Shown in pieces: positions 45,395 to 56,164 of a DNA stretch of 64,000 nt (position 1 is its first letter; each line of letters begins with the position of its first letter). This DNA is from Bacteroidia bacterium (GTDB lineage: Bacteria; Bacteroidota; Ignavibacteria; UBA10030): assembly GCA_022180565.1 (NCBI GenBank), contig BQML01000010.1, forward strand, positions 60,200-124,199, read 5' to 3'. Under the pieces are notes generated by a model. It saw only the letters and a list, made by a program, of their open reading frames with translations, was not told the DNA's origin and searched no databases. A program made the translations under genes and the position numbers.

Positions 45395-46392
45395 TCCTGC
45401 GCTCCGGCTGAAAATGGATGAGATGGAAAATTGCGCGATCGCTCACGGACAACGTCAAGCACTTCCCCGCGTACGGGTTCAGCGGAAGGTCTGGGCTGCC
45501 ACCGAACAACGGAAACGGGGACAAGCTCCACACCCGGGTCTCCCCGGCCAAGCGTGACCTTCAGCACGCCGGTTTCGTAGGTGTGGCGTGAATTTCCCCC
45601 AAAGACGAAATTGCCAAGCGAGTATGCTATGATTGACCCTTTGTACTGCTCGATCCCCTGAAGGACGTGCGGATGGTGTCCTACGATCAGATCCGCTCCT
45701 GCGTCAACAAGTCGATGAGCCAACTGAATCTGCCAGTCCTCCGGTTCCGGAGCCCGCTCGACTCCCCAGTGGAGGTTCACCACGACATAGTCCGCCGACT
45801 TTTTCAGCTGTCGGATATCCTCCACCATGAATCGGGCGTACCTCGGAGCGAATCCAGTTCTGTTTCTTGAGGCGGAATATTCCCCTCCTCCAAAATACCC
45901 GAGAAATCCGACGGTCCAGCCTTTCTTCTTCAGGACCACAGGTTTTCGCGCCTCCGCGAGGTTCCTCCCCAAGCCCGTATAGGCGATTCCCAGGGAATCC
46001 AGAAACCCCATCGTATCTTCCATTCCCTGCACGCCATAATCAAAAATGTGATTGTTGGCGGCGTTGACGATAGTAATACCTCCATCGACGAGCGTGGCCC
46101 CGTACCGCGGGTGCATCTTGAAGTTGAATTTCTTCTCCACCCGCTCTGTAGCGGTCGTCACAGGATGTTCCAGGTTTACCATGAACACATCCGCATCATT
46201 CCCCGGCTTCCAGAGATCAAAAACATATCCGGTCCGATCTCCCACGAAGCTCTCGACATTCTCCGCCAGAACAACATCTCCCGCGAAGATCATGATAAGG
46301 GGCTCCCGGGTCTGCGCACTGCTGCCCACAACGAGCATAAGGGACATTGCCGCTGTAGCCAGAGTTCTTGCGTATGGTATCAGCAATTTCAT
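45391..46392 (-). CDS. CapA-family protein, second copy
   Basis: 333 aa from ATG 46392; the in-frame region before it is not protein-like. Signal peptide in LATAAMSLMLVVGSSAQ. CapA motifs: IMIFAGDVVLAENVES, MVNLEHPV, VNAANNHIFDYGVQG, VVNLHWGVE, and IVGHHPHVLQGIEQYKGS. It is clearly related to the protein at 36390-37442 but too divergent to be a recent duplicate. No capsule operon is nearby. ATGA overlap with lemA. Confidence 0.87.
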   Translation of the reverse strand: MKLLIPYARTLATAAMSLMLVVGSSAQTREPLIMIFAGDVVLAENVESFVGDRTGYVFDLWKPGNDADVFMVNLEHPVTTATERVEKKFNFKMHPRYGATLVDGGITIVNAANNHIFDYGVQGMEDTMGFLDSLGIAYTGLGRNLAEARKPVVLKKKGWTVGFLGYFGGGEYSASRNRTGFAPRYARFMVEDIRQLKKSADYVVVNLHWGVERAPEPEDWQIQLAHRLVDAGADLIVGHHPHVLQGIEQYKGSIIAYSLGNFVFGGNSRHTYETGVLKVTLGRGDPGVELVPVSVVRWQPRPSAEPVRGEVLDVVRERSRNFPSHPFSAGAQE

Positions 46393-46397
46393 GCGAG

Positions 46398-46426
46398 ATG
46401 GTACCAAAAGTTCGCTGGAAAAACAA
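46398..46426 (-). promoter_or_regulatory. Possible promoter of the capA-lemA-aroF-kinase operon
   Basis: Minus strand TTGTTT (46421-46426), 17 bp, TACCAT (46398-46403), only 5 bp before ATG 46392. If real, the mRNA is leaderless. Confidence 0.3.
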
Positions 46427-46494
46427 GGAGGCCTTCGTTCGGCCAATGAAACGTTCTCTCCTCTCCATGGCCCGCGATGCAACAAGGAAGCAAC

Positions 46495-46519
46495 AAAAAA
46501 GGCGATCCACGATCGCCTT
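46495..46519 (-). terminator. Intrinsic terminator after the acyl-CoA dehydrogenase gene
   Basis: Minus strand AAGGCGATC, 3-base loop, GATCGCCTT followed by TTTT: a 9-bp perfect stem 26 bp past the stop at 46545. It closes the rho/thiolase/dehydrogenase run. Confidence 0.92.
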
Positions 46520-46544
46520 GGGACGCGAAGACCGCCACGCGTGG

Positions 46545-47684
46545 TCAGTCGAGAATCGACCGAGCGATCACGACACGCTGAATCTCCGACGTTCCTTCGT
46601 AGATCTCCGTGATCTTCGAATCGCGCAGAAACCTTTCGACTTTGTACTCTCTGATGTAACCGTACCCCCCGTGGATCTGCACGGCCTCGAGGGCGGATGC
46701 GACGGCAACCTTCGAGGCATAGAGCTTCGCCATAGCGGCTGCAGGACCGAACGGTTGTCCCTGATCTTTCAACAACGCGGCTTTCAGGCAGAGGAGGCGT
46801 GCCGCCTCGATGTTCGTGGCCATGTCGGCAAGCTTGAACTGCAATGCCTGGAACTCGGCGATAGGATGCCCGAAGGCCGTTCGTTCCTTGCTGTATTTCA
46901 GCGAGGCTTCCAGGCTCCCCTGCGCGATTCCCAACGCCTGTGCGGCAATGCCGATCCGTCCTCCATCAAGGGTCTTCAAGGCGAATTTGATCCCGAACCC
47001 CTCTTCTTTGACGAGATTTTCCTTCGGCACCCGGCACTCCTCAAAGGAAAGCGAAACCGTATCGGAGCTTCTGATGCCGAGCTTCTTTTCCTTCTTGGCC
47101 ACGACAAACCCCGGGCTTCCTTTCTCCACGATAAACGTACTGACACCCTTGGCTCCTTTGGAGCGGTCGGTGGCGGCCATGACGAGAACGACGTCGGCGG
47201 TCGAGCCGTTGGTTATGAAGTTCTTCGTCCCGTTGAGGACATAGTACTCTCCGTCTCTCCGCGCGGTTGTTCGCTGGTTCGTGGCATCGCTGCCGGCCTC
47301 AGGTTCCGAGAGCGCAAACGCACCCAACATCCTTCCGGCAGCAAGTTCCTTCAGATACTTCTCTTTCTGATAATCACTGCCGTACGTCTCCAGCCCCCAA
47401 CAGACCAGCGAGTTGTTCACAGACATAATGACACCCGCCGATGCATCGACTTTGGAGATTTCCTCTACGGCCAGCACGTAGGAGACTGTATCCAGTCCCG
47501 CTCCCCCGTGCCTTTCCGATACCATCATGCCCATGAATCCAAGTTCACCCATCTTCTTGACGGCCTCCGCCGGAAACTTCTCCTGCTCGTCTCGTTCATC
47601 CGCCGACGGAGCCAGTTCCTCCTCGGCAAATTTCCTCGCCGTCTCCTTGATCATCAGCTGGGTCTCTGTAAACTCAAAGTTCAT
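46545..47684 (-). CDS. Acyl-CoA dehydrogenase (short-chain/butyryl-CoA type)
   Basis: FAD enzyme oxidising acyl-CoA to trans-2-enoyl-CoA, 379 aa. N-terminal helical domain [23 protein letters not shown]/substrate loop [19 protein letters not shown], and C-terminal [19 protein letters not shown] with the catalytic Glu in [12 protein letters not shown]. Best match by eye is to short-chain enzymes. It forms a unit with hydroxyacyl-CoA dehydrogenase (ATGA overlap) and thiolase; a crotonase is not present here. Ends at a strong terminator. Confidence 0.93.
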   Translation of the reverse strand: MNFEFTETQLMIKETARKFAEEELAPSADERDEQEKFPAEAVKKMGELGFMGMMVSERHGGAGLDTVSYVLAVEEISKVDASAGVIMSVNNSLVCWGLETYGSDYQKEKYLKELAAGRMLGAFALSEPEAGSDATNQRTTARRDGEYYVLNGTKNFITNGSTADVVLVMAATDRSKGAKGVSTFIVEKGSPGFVVAKKEKKLGIRSSDTVSLSFEECRVPKENLVKEEGFGIKFALKTLDGGRIGIAAQALGIAQGSLEASLKYSKERTAFGHPIAEFQALQFKLADMATNIEAARLLCLKAALLKDQGQPFGPAAAMAKLYASKVAVASALEAVQIHGGYGYIREYKVERFLRDSKITEIYEGTSEIQRVVIARSILD

Positions 47685-48562
47685 GATTTTGCCCCCCCTT
47701 CCTGTATGTAGTCGTAGAATCCCTTGCCGGACTTACGGCCGAGATGGCCTGCCGCAACCATTTTTCTCAACAGGGGACAGGGACGGTACTTCGAATCACC
47801 CAGCCCATCATGGAGAACTTCCATGATCGACAGACAGACGTCAAGACCGATAAAATCGGCCAGCGTCAGCGGGCCCATCGGATGGTTCATGCCGAGTTTC
47901 ATCACCGTATCGATTGCCTCCGGCGAAGCTACTCCTTCCATCACACAGTACATTGCCTCGTTGAGCATCGGCAAGAGGATCCGGTTTGAAACAAATCCCG
48001 GATAGTCGTTGACCTCCACAGGGACCTTCTCCAACTGCTCGCTGATCTGTTTCACGGCAGAGAATGTTTCGTCCGATGTTGCCAGGCCGCGCACAATTTC
48101 CACGAGCTTCATCACCGGAACCGGATTCATGAAGTGCATGCCGATCACCTGTGCAGGACGGTTTGTCGCGGCCGCCAGCGTCGTCAGAGAGATGGACGAG
48201 GTGTTCGAAGCGAGGATAGTCTTCGGCGGCGCAGTGCGGTCAAGGGTGCGGAAAATCGATTTCTTGATCTCCACCTGCTCCGTTGCCGCCTCGACCACGA
48301 GGTCGGCCTCGTGAGCGGCAGATTCGAGATCCGTCGAAGCCTTTATCCGCTCCAGCGTTTCCCGTTTCTGGCCCTCCTGAAGCGTTCCTTTTTTGACCTG
48401 CCGTCCCAAATTTGCTTCAATGGTTTTCAGTCCTCGTTCCACCAGCTCGGGCTTCACGTCACACAACACCACGTGAAATCCATGCTGTGCAAACACGTGG
48501 GCGATTCCGTTGCCCATGGTGCCTGCTCCTACCACGGTAACGTTGCGAATGGAAGATGCCAT
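47681..48562 (-). CDS. 3-hydroxybutyryl-CoA dehydrogenase
   Basis: NAD(P)-dependent oxidation of 3-hydroxyacyl-CoA, 293 aa. Rossmann motif [30 protein letters not shown], and [20 protein letters not shown] with the catalytic His; the C-domain starts at [19 protein letters not shown]. Works between thiolase and acyl-CoA dehydrogenase in butyrate or fatty-acid metabolism. Direction not deducible. Confidence 0.94.
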   Translation of the reverse strand: MASSIRNVTVVGAGTMGNGIAHVFAQHGFHVVLCDVKPELVERGLKTIEANLGRQVKKGTLQEGQKRETLERIKASTDLESAAHEADLVVEAATEQVEIKKSIFRTLDRTAPPKTILASNTSSISLTTLAAATNRPAQVIGMHFMNPVPVMKLVEIVRGLATSDETFSAVKQISEQLEKVPVEVNDYPGFVSNRILLPMLNEAMYCVMEGVASPEAIDTVMKLGMNHPMGPLTLADFIGLDVCLSIMEVLHDGLGDSKYRPCPLLRKMVAAGHLGRKSGKGFYDYIQEGGAKS

Positions 48563-48604
48563 GTTGAGGTTCGTTGGTTGGTTCGTGAGAATGACAGGCG
48601 CCGG

Positions 48605-49780
48605 TCAGACCAGATCCACGATCATGCCGCTCGCCTCGCCGCCGCCGATGCAGATCGCGGCCATGCCCCGCCTCTTCTTCCGCGTCCGCAGTGCATGCAG
48701 GAGCGTGACAAGAATCCTCGCCCCGCTTGCCCCGATGGGATGCCCCAGAGCAACTGCACCACCGTGAACATTGACCTTCGTCTCGTCGAGACCAAGCATC
48801 TTGTTCACCGCCAGGGTCACAACGGCGAAGGCCTCGTTGATTTCAAAGAGGTCGATGTCGTCCTGCTTCAGGCCCGCCCTCTCAAGGGTCTTGCGAATCA
48901 CGTCTACCGGCGCTGTGGTGAACCATTCAGGTTTCTTGGCAGCGGAGGAATATGCGACAATCCTCGCAAGCGGTTTCAGGCCCATGGCTTTGGCACGATC
49001 TTCCGACATGACGACGACGGCAGCCGCCCCGTCGTTAATCTTTGATGCGTTCGCGGCGGTCACCGTTCCGTCCTTTTGAAATACCGGCTTCAGCTTCGGA
49101 ATCTTCTCAAAATTGGTCTTAAACGGATCTTCATCCTTTTCCACGACGATCTCTCCGTCTCGTGATGCAATGCTGACGGGAACGATCTCCTCTTTGAACC
49201 ATCCTTTTGTTGTCGCTTCCTGCGCGCGCTGATAGCTCCTGATCGAATATTCGTCCTGGGCTTCCCGCGGAACGGAACACTCCCTGGCGCAGAGCTCTGC
49301 CGCCGACCCCATGTGAAAGTTGTTATAGACATCCCAGAGACCGTCCTTTACCATCAGATCCGTCACTTCGCCGTTTCCCAAACGCAGGCCCGTGCGTGCA
49401 TTTTCGATCGCGTACGGGACGTTCGACATGCTTTCCATGCCGCCGGCCACGACAATCTCGGCATCCCCAATGCGGACAGACTGGGCCGCCAACATCACCG
49501 CTTTGAGTCCCGAACCGCACACTTTGTTGACGGTCATGCATTCCACGGATTCCGGTAATCCCGCAAACAGCGCCGCCTGGCGTGCCGGGGCCTGGCCCTC
49601 ACCCGCTGTGAGGACATTCCCCATGACGACTTCCTGAACGTCGGTTTTCTGAATTCCTGCTCGGCGGATGGCTTCTTCGACGACGAGAGCACCAAGGCGG
49701 GTGGCGGGGAGACTCCTGAGGGCTCCCAGGAATGACCCGATGGGAGTACGACAAGCACTAACAATCACTGCTTCCGGCAT
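48605..49780 (-). CDS. Acetyl-CoA acetyltransferase (thiolase)
   Basis: 391 aa. Condenses or cleaves acetoacetyl-CoA. Nucleophile Cys in [14 protein letters not shown], His in [14 protein letters not shown] and [11 protein letters not shown], second Cys in [12 protein letters not shown]. Standard size. It starts only 10 bp after rho, so it may be transcribed with it. The order is thiolase, hydroxyacyl-CoA dehydrogenase, acyl-CoA dehydrogenase. Confidence 0.94.
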   Translation of the reverse strand: MPEAVIVSACRTPIGSFLGALRSLPATRLGALVVEEAIRRAGIQKTDVQEVVMGNVLTAGEGQAPARQAALFAGLPESVECMTVNKVCGSGLKAVMLAAQSVRIGDAEIVVAGGMESMSNVPYAIENARTGLRLGNGEVTDLMVKDGLWDVYNNFHMGSAAELCARECSVPREAQDEYSIRSYQRAQEATTKGWFKEEIVPVSIASRDGEIVVEKDEDPFKTNFEKIPKLKPVFQKDGTVTAANASKINDGAAAVVVMSEDRAKAMGLKPLARIVAYSSAAKKPEWFTTAPVDVIRKTLERAGLKQDDIDLFEINEAFAVVTLAVNKMLGLDETKVNVHGGAVALGHPIGASGARILVTLLHALRTRKKRRGMAAICIGGGEASGMIVDLV

Positions 49781-49790
49781 GGGAGGGTGT

Positions 49791-51044
49791 TCAGCTGTTC
49801 ATGGATTTAAGGAATTCCTTGTTTGATTTTGTTCCTCGCATCTTCTCCAACAAGAACTCCATCGCTTCGGGAGGATTCAGATCGCTGATGAGTTTTCTGA
49901 GAATCCAGACCCTGTTCAATTCTTCGGACTCGAGCAACATCTCTTCTTTGCGGGTTCCCGAGCGGTTGACATCGATGGCGGGAAACACACGACGGTCGCT
50001 CAGTTTCCGGTCCAGCACGATCTCCATGTTTCCCGTGCCCTTGAACTCCTCAAAGATAACTTCGTCCATTCTGCTTCCCGTTTCGACCAGGGCGGTCGCG
50101 ATGATTGTGAGGCTCCCTCCTTCTTCGATATTCCGCGCTGCGCCAAAGAATCGCTTCGGGCGATGGAGCGCGTTCGCATCCACGCCGCCCGAAAGAATTT
50201 TTCCGCTATGCGGAACCACCGTGTTGTGCGCCCGGGCGAGCCGTGTGATGCTGTCCAGAAGCACTACGACATCCCGTCTTGCCTCCACAAGGCGTTTTGC
50301 TTTTTCCAGAACCATGTCGGCGACCTGCACATGCCGTTCCGGCGGTTCGTCGAACGTCGAGCTCACCACCTCCGCATTCACCGTGCGCTCCATGTCGGTC
50401 ACTTCCTCCGGCCGCTCGTCGATGAGAAGCACGATCAGCTTGATCTCGGGATGGTTCCGCGTGATGCTGTTCGCGATCTTCTGCAGAAGGACGGTCTTAC
50501 CGGCCTTCGGAGGAGAAACAATCATACCGCGTTGACCTTTGCCGATCGGCGCAAGGAGGTCCAGAATCCTCATAGAGTATTCGCCGGGCGCCGTTTCCAG
50601 CTTGATCCTGTCTTTAGGGTACAGCGGTGTCAGGTTGTCGAAGAGGACGCGGTCGCGAATAACATCCGGATGATCGTCATTGACGGCCTCTACCCGCAAA
50701 AGGGCAAAAAACCGCTCTCCCTCCTTGGGGGGGCGCACCTGTCCGGAGACACTGTCGCCCGTGCGCAAGCCAAATTTTTTGATTTGTGATGGCGACACGT
50801 AGATGTCATCCGGTGAGGGCAGATAGTTATAATCCACCGAGCGGAGAAAGCCGTAGCCGTCGGGAAGAACCTCAAGAACGCCTTTGCTGAAACTCAGCCC
50901 GTCCTTCTCCGTCTGCGCTTCCAGGATCTTGAAAATCAGTTCCTGCTTCCGCATATCGCTGTGGCCGAGGATGTTCAGCTCCTTCGCGATCGTGTTCAAT
51001 TCCGCGATCTTTTTGGACTTTAACTCCGTAATGTCCATTGGCAT
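49791..51044 (-). CDS. rho: Transcription termination factor Rho
   Basis: Hexameric RNA helicase ending transcription, 417 aa. N-terminal Rho_N helices ([19 protein letters not shown]), RNA-binding cold-shock-like domain ([20 protein letters not shown]), Walker [13 protein letters not shown], Walker [13 protein letters not shown]-loop [19 protein letters not shown] and R-loop region [18 protein letters not shown]. No large insertion between N-terminus and RNA-binding domain. A 170-nt leader precedes it. Confidence 0.96.
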   Translation of the reverse strand: MPMDITELKSKKIAELNTIAKELNILGHSDMRKQELIFKILEAQTEKDGLSFSKGVLEVLPDGYGFLRSVDYNYLPSPDDIYVSPSQIKKFGLRTGDSVSGQVRPPKEGERFFALLRVEAVNDDHPDVIRDRVLFDNLTPLYPKDRIKLETAPGEYSMRILDLLAPIGKGQRGMIVSPPKAGKTVLLQKIANSITRNHPEIKLIVLLIDERPEEVTDMERTVNAEVVSSTFDEPPERHVQVADMVLEKAKRLVEARRDVVVLLDSITRLARAHNTVVPHSGKILSGGVDANALHRPKRFFGAARNIEEGGSLTIIATALVETGSRMDEVIFEEFKGTGNMEIVLDRKLSDRRVFPAIDVNRSGTRKEEMLLESEELNRVWILRKLISDLNPPEAMEFLLEKMRGTKSNKEFLKSMNS

Positions 51045-51215
51045 GGTGAGGAAACCTTACGAGTGGTGAGAAACAAAAAGGGGGTGATTGGAAAAATAAT
51101 GACGAATGAAAATACCAGACTACTCTTGAAGATGTTTGTGGGTTGGGATTAGTACGTTTGAAGAGCGCCGGATGGAAACAACGGTACGGGGAGCAATCAT
51201 GCCACTTCCCAACAA
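51045..51215 (-). promoter_or_regulatory. Non-coding rho leader
   Basis: About 165 nt between the predicted rho transcription start and its ATG. No ORF, strong hairpin or T-tract is seen. Stretches are C/U-rich (e.g. around 51075-51105, minus strand). rho genes often have long leaders used for autoregulation by Rho, which would fit, but the sequence alone does not prove it. Confidence 0.35.
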
Positions 51216-51244
51216 AAGATAGAGGATTACTGGTTGATTGTCAA
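51216..51244 (-). promoter_or_regulatory. Sigma-70-like promoter of rho
   Basis: Minus strand TTGACA (51239-51244), 17 bp, TATCTT (51216-51221). The -35 lies inside the end of folC and the -10 just after its stop (51227). It is one of the closest matches to consensus in the window. Confidence 0.7.
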
Positions 51245-52528
51245 GTAGTTTTTCCGCTCCAGGAACGCCAGCGCTTCCCCGACAACGAAGTGAGAACCGG
51301 TAACGAGCACAGCACCCTTCCCCGCCCTCTCTCGAGCCCGTCTCATTCCTTCGCGAACTGTCCCGGCCGACGCGGCCTTGACTCCCCGCAACCTGAACAC
51401 TTCAGCGATTTCTTTTGCCGGCCTTGCTCTTTCGGTAGACGGTTGGACGGCAATCGCTCTGCGTGCCATTCCGGCAAGCATTCCTATCATTCTTCGAAAT
51501 GCCTTGTCCTTCATGACACCGAACACCACGGTAAGATCCTTTAATCCCAGCTCCCGAAGAGAACGAGTAAGTCTGGCAATAGCGGCGGGGTTGTGCGCGA
51601 CATCCATAATGACCATCGGTCGCCGACGAACGACGGTCATTCGTCCTCTCAGCCCCGTCATGGCGGCCACGCGGGCAAGTCCGCGCCGGATATTCTCTTC
51701 TCCCAGACGAAATCCCTGATCCATGAGTTCCCACAACACCCCAAGAGCCACAAAAGCATTTCGCGCCTGATGGGACCCTGGTAACCCGATTTTTACCCGG
51801 TCGAGCTTGCGCCCGCGCAGTTCAAATGACGCTTCCAATCCTCCGATATCCGATCGAAGAAGGGAAACCCTGCCCCCGGAGACCTCGATCAGCCGGCTTT
51901 GCCGCTGACGGCATACCCGCCGAATCACGTTCCGGGCGGCGGGAGTTCGGACTCCGCTCACGCAGGGTACATGATGTTTGATAATCCCCGCCTTTTCATA
52001 CGCAATCTCGGCCAACGTGTTTCCAAGGAGTTGCGTGTGTTCCAAAGAGATTTCCGTGATCACGGAAACGCGGGGGATGAGAACGTTCGTTGCGTCGAGG
52101 CGTCCCCCCAATCCCGTCTCGATCACCGCGCACTCAACATCCTCGTCGGCAAAGTACCGAAACGTGATTGCGGTTACCGCTTCAAAGAAGGTCGTCCGGT
52201 GTCGCTCGATTGCCGTGCGCAGGGAGCGGACATAGTCGAGGATCCGCTCATCAGAGATGGGGATTCCGTTGATCCTGATCCGTTCATTGAACCTCACCAA
52301 ATGTGGTGATGTATACAGCCCTGTTCGATACCCCGCCGACTGGACGGCAGCGGCTATGAATGCCGCTGTGGACCCCTTTCCGTTCGATCCTGCAATATGG
52401 ATGCTTTCAATTTGCCTCTCGGGATTTCCGACGGCGTCCAGCAGCATCTGAATTCCGTGCAAGCCAAACTTCATTCCGCGAGTCTGTAGTCCGTACAGAT
52501 AGGCTATCGCGTCGCGGGCGGATTTCAT
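51227..52528 (-). CDS. folC: Folylpolyglutamate/dihydrofolate synthase
   Basis: Mur-ligase family enzyme adding glutamate to folates, 433 aa from ATG 52528. ATP motif HIAGSNGKGSTAAFIAAAV, YTSPHLVRFNERIRINGIP, FRYFADEDVECAVIETGLGGR, ISLEHTQLLGNTLAEIAYEKAGI, and C-terminal domain VMDVAHNPAAIARLTRSL. Last gene of a run that begins with peroxiredoxin and folate/pterin genes. The rho promoter overlaps its end. Confidence 0.95.
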   Translation of the reverse strand: MKSARDAIAYLYGLQTRGMKFGLHGIQMLLDAVGNPERQIESIHIAGSNGKGSTAAFIAAAVQSAGYRTGLYTSPHLVRFNERIRINGIPISDERILDYVRSLRTAIERHRTTFFEAVTAITFRYFADEDVECAVIETGLGGRLDATNVLIPRVSVITEISLEHTQLLGNTLAEIAYEKAGIIKHHVPCVSGVRTPAARNVIRRVCRQRQSRLIEVSGGRVSLLRSDIGGLEASFELRGRKLDRVKIGLPGSHQARNAFVALGVLWELMDQGFRLGEENIRRGLARVAAMTGLRGRMTVVRRRPMVIMDVAHNPAAIARLTRSLRELGLKDLTVVFGVMKDKAFRRMIGMLAGMARRAIAVQPSTERARPAKEIAEVFRLRGVKAASAGTVREGMRRARERAGKGAVLVTGSHFVVGEALAFLERKNYLTINQ

Positions 52529-52547
52529 GGAGAGGCCGAAGAGGGAA

Positions 52548-53489
52548 TCAGAGCCAGGACTGCAGCACCGAAAAGTCCCTGCGTGCGTCCAAAGCACCGA
52601 CAAGCTCACCGATGTCGTTCAGTCCCTGTTGCCGTGCGAAGGACTCGATCCCCTGGGCGACGGTCACACCCGTCGAAGGATCGATGAAGTTTGCCGTGCC
52701 GATCTGCACCGCGGAGGCCCCCACAAGAAGAAACTCAACCGCGTCTTCGGCCGTCATAATGCCTCCGATGCCGAAAATGGGGATGTCAACCGACTGGGCA
52801 ACCTCGTACACTTTTGCAAGAGCTATCGGTTTGATGGCCGGTCCTGAGAGACCGCCCGTTGTGGTCGAGATCCTTGGTTTCCGCGTCCGGGCATCCACAG
52901 CCATACCGATGACCGTATTCATCACGGAAACGGCATCTGCTCCCGCATCTTTGACAGCAGCAGCAAACCGACTGATGTGGGTAACATTAGGCGTAAGCTT
53001 GATGATCAGAGGCTTTTCTGTCAACGCTCTGAGTCGTGAGGTAATCTCCGCCGTGCGATCACAGTCGATACCGAAGCTCAATCCGCCTTCCTTGACATTC
53101 GGGCATGAGACGTTGATCTCGAACCCGTGAATGCCTTCCTGCTCATTCAGCAATCCGAGTACGTCGCAATACTCCTGAACGGAGCTTGCGGCGATATTGA
53201 CGATGATGCAGGTGTCCAATGTCCTCAAGTACGGGAGCTTTTTTTCAATGAATGCATGGACCCCGATGTTGGCAAGCCCGATGGAGTTCAGCATCCCGGA
53301 CGGAGTTTCAGCTATTCGCGGCGGCGGATTGCCATCGCGCGGCTTCCAGGACAACGACTTCGTCATGATCCCCCCCAGCTGACCGACCTCCACGAGATTC
53401 TGAACTTCGTCGCCATATCCAAACGTTCCGGACGCGACGAATACGCGGTTCTTAAAATGGACATTTCGGAGTGTGAATCCCGTTTTCAT
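52548..53489 (-). CDS. pyrD: Dihydroorotate dehydrogenase B, catalytic subunit
   Basis: Class 1B FMN enzyme of pyrimidine synthesis, 313 aa. N-terminus LRNVHFKNRVFVASGTFGYG, TKSLSWKPRDGNPPPRI, LNSIGLANIGVHAFI, EINVSCPNVKEGGLSFG with active-site Cys, IIKLTPNVTHIS, and FMN-phosphate site IPIFGIGGIMTAEDAVEFL. The pyrK gene immediately upstream (ATGA) supplies the electron-transfer subunit, so NAD+ is the acceptor. Confidence 0.95.
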   Translation of the reverse strand: MKTGFTLRNVHFKNRVFVASGTFGYGDEVQNLVEVGQLGGIMTKSLSWKPRDGNPPPRIAETPSGMLNSIGLANIGVHAFIEKKLPYLRTLDTCIIVNIAASSVQEYCDVLGLLNEQEGIHGFEINVSCPNVKEGGLSFGIDCDRTAEITSRLRALTEKPLIIKLTPNVTHISRFAAAVKDAGADAVSVMNTVIGMAVDARTRKPRISTTTGGLSGPAIKPIALAKVYEVAQSVDIPIFGIGGIMTAEDAVEFLLVGASAVQIGTANFIDPSTGVTVAQGIESFARQQGLNDIGELVGALDARRDFSVLQSWL

Positions 53490-54259
53490 GCTTCACGCAA
53501 GCGAATCGTCGTGCAGTCGAAGGTTGGTCCTTCCGTGCAGACAAGAGCGTATCGTCTCTCTGCGTTGATCCGTTCAACAGGACAGCCCTGGCATATCCCG
53601 ATGCCGCAGGCCATTTCGCCTTCAAGGGAGAGTTCGCACGGCAGGAAAGACGCCTGAGCAAACCTGCTTACCGCTTCAAGCATTCGCGTAGGACCGCATG
53701 CAAACACCTTTGCATCGGTCTGCGGATGTTCCTTGAAGTAGCTTTCGACAAGGGCAACAACGGTTCCGTGGAATCCACGGGAGCCGTCATCGGTGGCCAC
53801 ATGGGGGCTCTTAAGATGGTGCAATGCCAATTGACCGACTGTGCGGGCTCCGACAAAGATCTCCACCCGCTTGCCGGCCTTGCGGAGATGCTCGCCGAGG
53901 ATAGGCATGGGGGCTATCCCCAAACCGCCCGCAATCAAGATGGCTTTGGTGAATTCCCCGCCGATTCCAAACGGGACACCGAGGGGTCCCAGGATATTCA
54001 CGACATCCCCTCGTTTCTTTCCGGCAAGAATTGCAGTTCCTTTTCCTATCACCTGGAAAATGATCTCAACGACGTCCTTTTCCACCCTGTATACACTGAA
54101 CGGTCTTCGAAGGAACGGATCCAGACCCTCATGCACGCGGAGGTTGAGGAATTGTCCGGGAAGTACGGTACGGGCGACTTCGGGATTCCGGAAGGAAAGA
54201 ACATACACTCCTTGCGCAACCTCCCGAACCCCGGTGACATCGGCATTACACAGGGTCAT
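53486..54259 (-). CDS. pyrK: Dihydroorotate dehydrogenase B, electron-transfer subunit
   Basis: Iron-sulfur flavoprotein passing electrons from PyrD to NAD+, 257 aa. FAD-binding PFLRRPFSVYRV, NAD-binding AILIAGGLGIAPMPIL, and a C-terminal [2Fe-2S] site with Cys in CGIGICQGCPV and the later ALVCTEGPTF. Start ATG 54259 overlaps the upstream gene (ATGA). Confidence 0.94.
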   Translation of the reverse strand: MTLCNADVTGVREVAQGVYVLSFRNPEVARTVLPGQFLNLRVHEGLDPFLRRPFSVYRVEKDVVEIIFQVIGKGTAILAGKKRGDVVNILGPLGVPFGIGGEFTKAILIAGGLGIAPMPILGEHLRKAGKRVEIFVGARTVGQLALHHLKSPHVATDDGSRGFHGTVVALVESYFKEHPQTDAKVFACGPTRMLEAVSRFAQASFLPCELSLEGEMACGIGICQGCPVERINAERRYALVCTEGPTFDCTTIRLREA

Positions 54260-56121
54260 CGAATCTCTCTCCCCGTCGGCCGTGGCTTGTTCTGCTCCTC
54301 GCGAGGCAGTCTCTCGTCAGGGGCGGCTTCCCTCAACTCAATAGATTGCTGTCTGCCGCGCGGCTCAAGGCGGTCCCGCACTGCCTGTGCGTAGCGCGTG
54401 TTTCCGTAGCGTTCCTTGACGGTGGTATAGCATACGAGGGCACTATCGGGTTGTCCCAATTTGTGTTCGTACAGCCATCCGAGGGCGTACAGACTCTTCG
54501 CGGCGTACGGGGATTCCGCATAATCCCTCGTCAACGCACGGAGGCGGTGAACCGCCGATGCGTAGTCGCCCGCCTCGATCTGCCCTTCAATTGCGGCATA
54601 GAGGCCTGCGGCCGGATCTCTCCTCTCAGGCTCAGGTTCCATGCCAAGCCGCGAGCCTGCGAGCGGGGCGTAGGGCGATCGGGGGTACTCCAGGACCCTG
54701 GCGAGGAGAGAATCTGCCTGATGGGGAGTCAACTCCGCAAGAATATAGCAGGCGCGGGGCACTCTCACAGAATCGGTCAGCCCCCGGACGGCAATGGAAT
54801 ACCATGTCCGCGCCGAATCCTCAACGCCCAATTCAGCATAAAACAGTTCGGCAATCTCGTATGCGTTGATCGCCTGCAGGGCGAGCAGGGAATCCTTCGC
54901 TCCTGCCCCAAGGGACGAATCTGCTTTGCTCAGTACCGAATCACGCATTGCACGTGCGGCCAGAAGCTTGTGGTAGCGATCGAATGCGGCCGCCTTTTGT
55001 CTTGCTTCACCGATCATGCCCGGTACGGGATAGGTCGTTGCCCGCGTGTACGCGGCTTGTGCGGAGAGGTAATCGCCCCGTTCCTCATACACTCCGCCCT
55101 CTTCGAAGGCCGCCTGAACTCCGACATCAGTCTTGACACTCGTCGTGTCAAGCCTCACGAAGATGTCCATAGCTTCTCTCGTTCTTCCAAGAGCGCGCAG
55201 AACGCGTCCCGTTTCCAGATCAATGTACTTCAGTCGCCCCTGGAACCGGTAATCCTCGCGTAAGAGGTCCGCCACCTCCAGACTTTTATCATAGGCCTTG
55301 ACTTCACGGAGCATTTCAAGAGCACGCAATCCGGCAGGCAGGAAGAGTTCCCCGATATCGCTGTACTCCCGCACTTTGAGATAGGCCTCTGCCGCCAGTT
55401 CCTTTTTCCCCTGTTGTGCCAATGCATCAGCAAGCAGGAACTGAGCCGTACCCTGAAGCTCTTCATCATCTGATTGGTCACGGGCATGCTCAAAGGCCGT
55501 GACCGCCTCCCCGAATGCCCGGTTGCGTGCATGGGCCTGTCCGACAGTCATCCAAATTTCCCCCACGATGTCCTGTTCGCCGTTCCGGACGGCATCGGCG
55601 GCAAGGCGCGTTCCCTCTTCAAGGACTGCTTCATTCCTGCCGAGCTTTGCGAGGGTTTTGAGCTTCCACAGCCGGGCCTCGAGAGCGAGCGATTCCGAAA
55701 GCTCCAAAGAGAGGAGTTCCATAAATTTTCGTTCGGCCTTGACAAACTCTCCCTGATAGAAGTACGACTTCCCTATCAGGAGGAGCGCATCATCGACCAG
55801 AGCACTCCGAGGCTGAAAGGACAGGATGTTGGAGCACTTGTCGATCACCGTGTTGAACTTGGACTTTGCCGAGCCGGGGGGATCAAGGTGGCGGTCAATC
55901 ATACCCTGTTGCATCCGCACCGTTCTTTCATGGTCGAGCACCTCCTGCTCTGCCTCGTCAAAGATCCGGGCGGCGTTGTAGTAGGAGTTGAAGTATGCCA
56001 CGGTATTTTCGTAGCCGTCGGAGATCAGATTTCCGACAGGGCCAAACACGGAGCAGTGCAGGTTGATCAGGGCGAGAACACCGGCAAGAGCAAGCGGAAC
56101 GCGTGGAGTGCTGAAACGCAT
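54256..56121 (-). CDS. Tetratricopeptide-repeat lipoprotein-like protein
   Basis: 621 aa from ATG 56121. N-terminal signal-like segment (RVPLALAGVLALINLHC) with a Cys that may be lipidated; the lipobox is weak. The remainder is TPR-like helical repeats, e.g. GKSYFYQGEFVKAERKFMEL, GEAVTAFEHARDQSDDEEL, and a C-terminal pair around SLYALGWLYEHKLGQPDSA. Resembles BamD/YfgC-style or gliding-associated TPR lipoproteins of Bacteroidota (e.g. PorW-like), but I cannot assign one. Its stop overlaps pyrK (ATGA). Likely periplasmic. Confidence 0.8.
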   Translation of the reverse strand: MRFSTPRVPLALAGVLALINLHCSVFGPVGNLISDGYENTVAYFNSYYNAARIFDEAEQEVLDHERTVRMQQGMIDRHLDPPGSAKSKFNTVIDKCSNILSFQPRSALVDDALLLIGKSYFYQGEFVKAERKFMELLSLELSESLALEARLWKLKTLAKLGRNEAVLEEGTRLAADAVRNGEQDIVGEIWMTVGQAHARNRAFGEAVTAFEHARDQSDDEELQGTAQFLLADALAQQGKKELAAEAYLKVREYSDIGELFLPAGLRALEMLREVKAYDKSLEVADLLREDYRFQGRLKYIDLETGRVLRALGRTREAMDIFVRLDTTSVKTDVGVQAAFEEGGVYEERGDYLSAQAAYTRATTYPVPGMIGEARQKAAAFDRYHKLLAARAMRDSVLSKADSSLGAGAKDSLLALQAINAYEIAELFYAELGVEDSARTWYSIAVRGLTDSVRVPRACYILAELTPHQADSLLARVLEYPRSPYAPLAGSRLGMEPEPERRDPAAGLYAAIEGQIEAGDYASAVHRLRALTRDYAESPYAAKSLYALGWLYEHKLGQPDSALVCYTTVKERYGNTRYAQAVRDRLEPRGRQQSIELREAAPDERLPREEQNKPRPTGREIR

Positions 56122-56164
56122 CGTTGGACGGAGTAATATACGATACGCAGACAAGGAATTCAAC

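Noticed and set aside
36390..46392. Two CapA-like genes as a recent duplication or mobile element trace
   Set aside because: Sequences share motifs only, neighbours differ and no repeats flank them.
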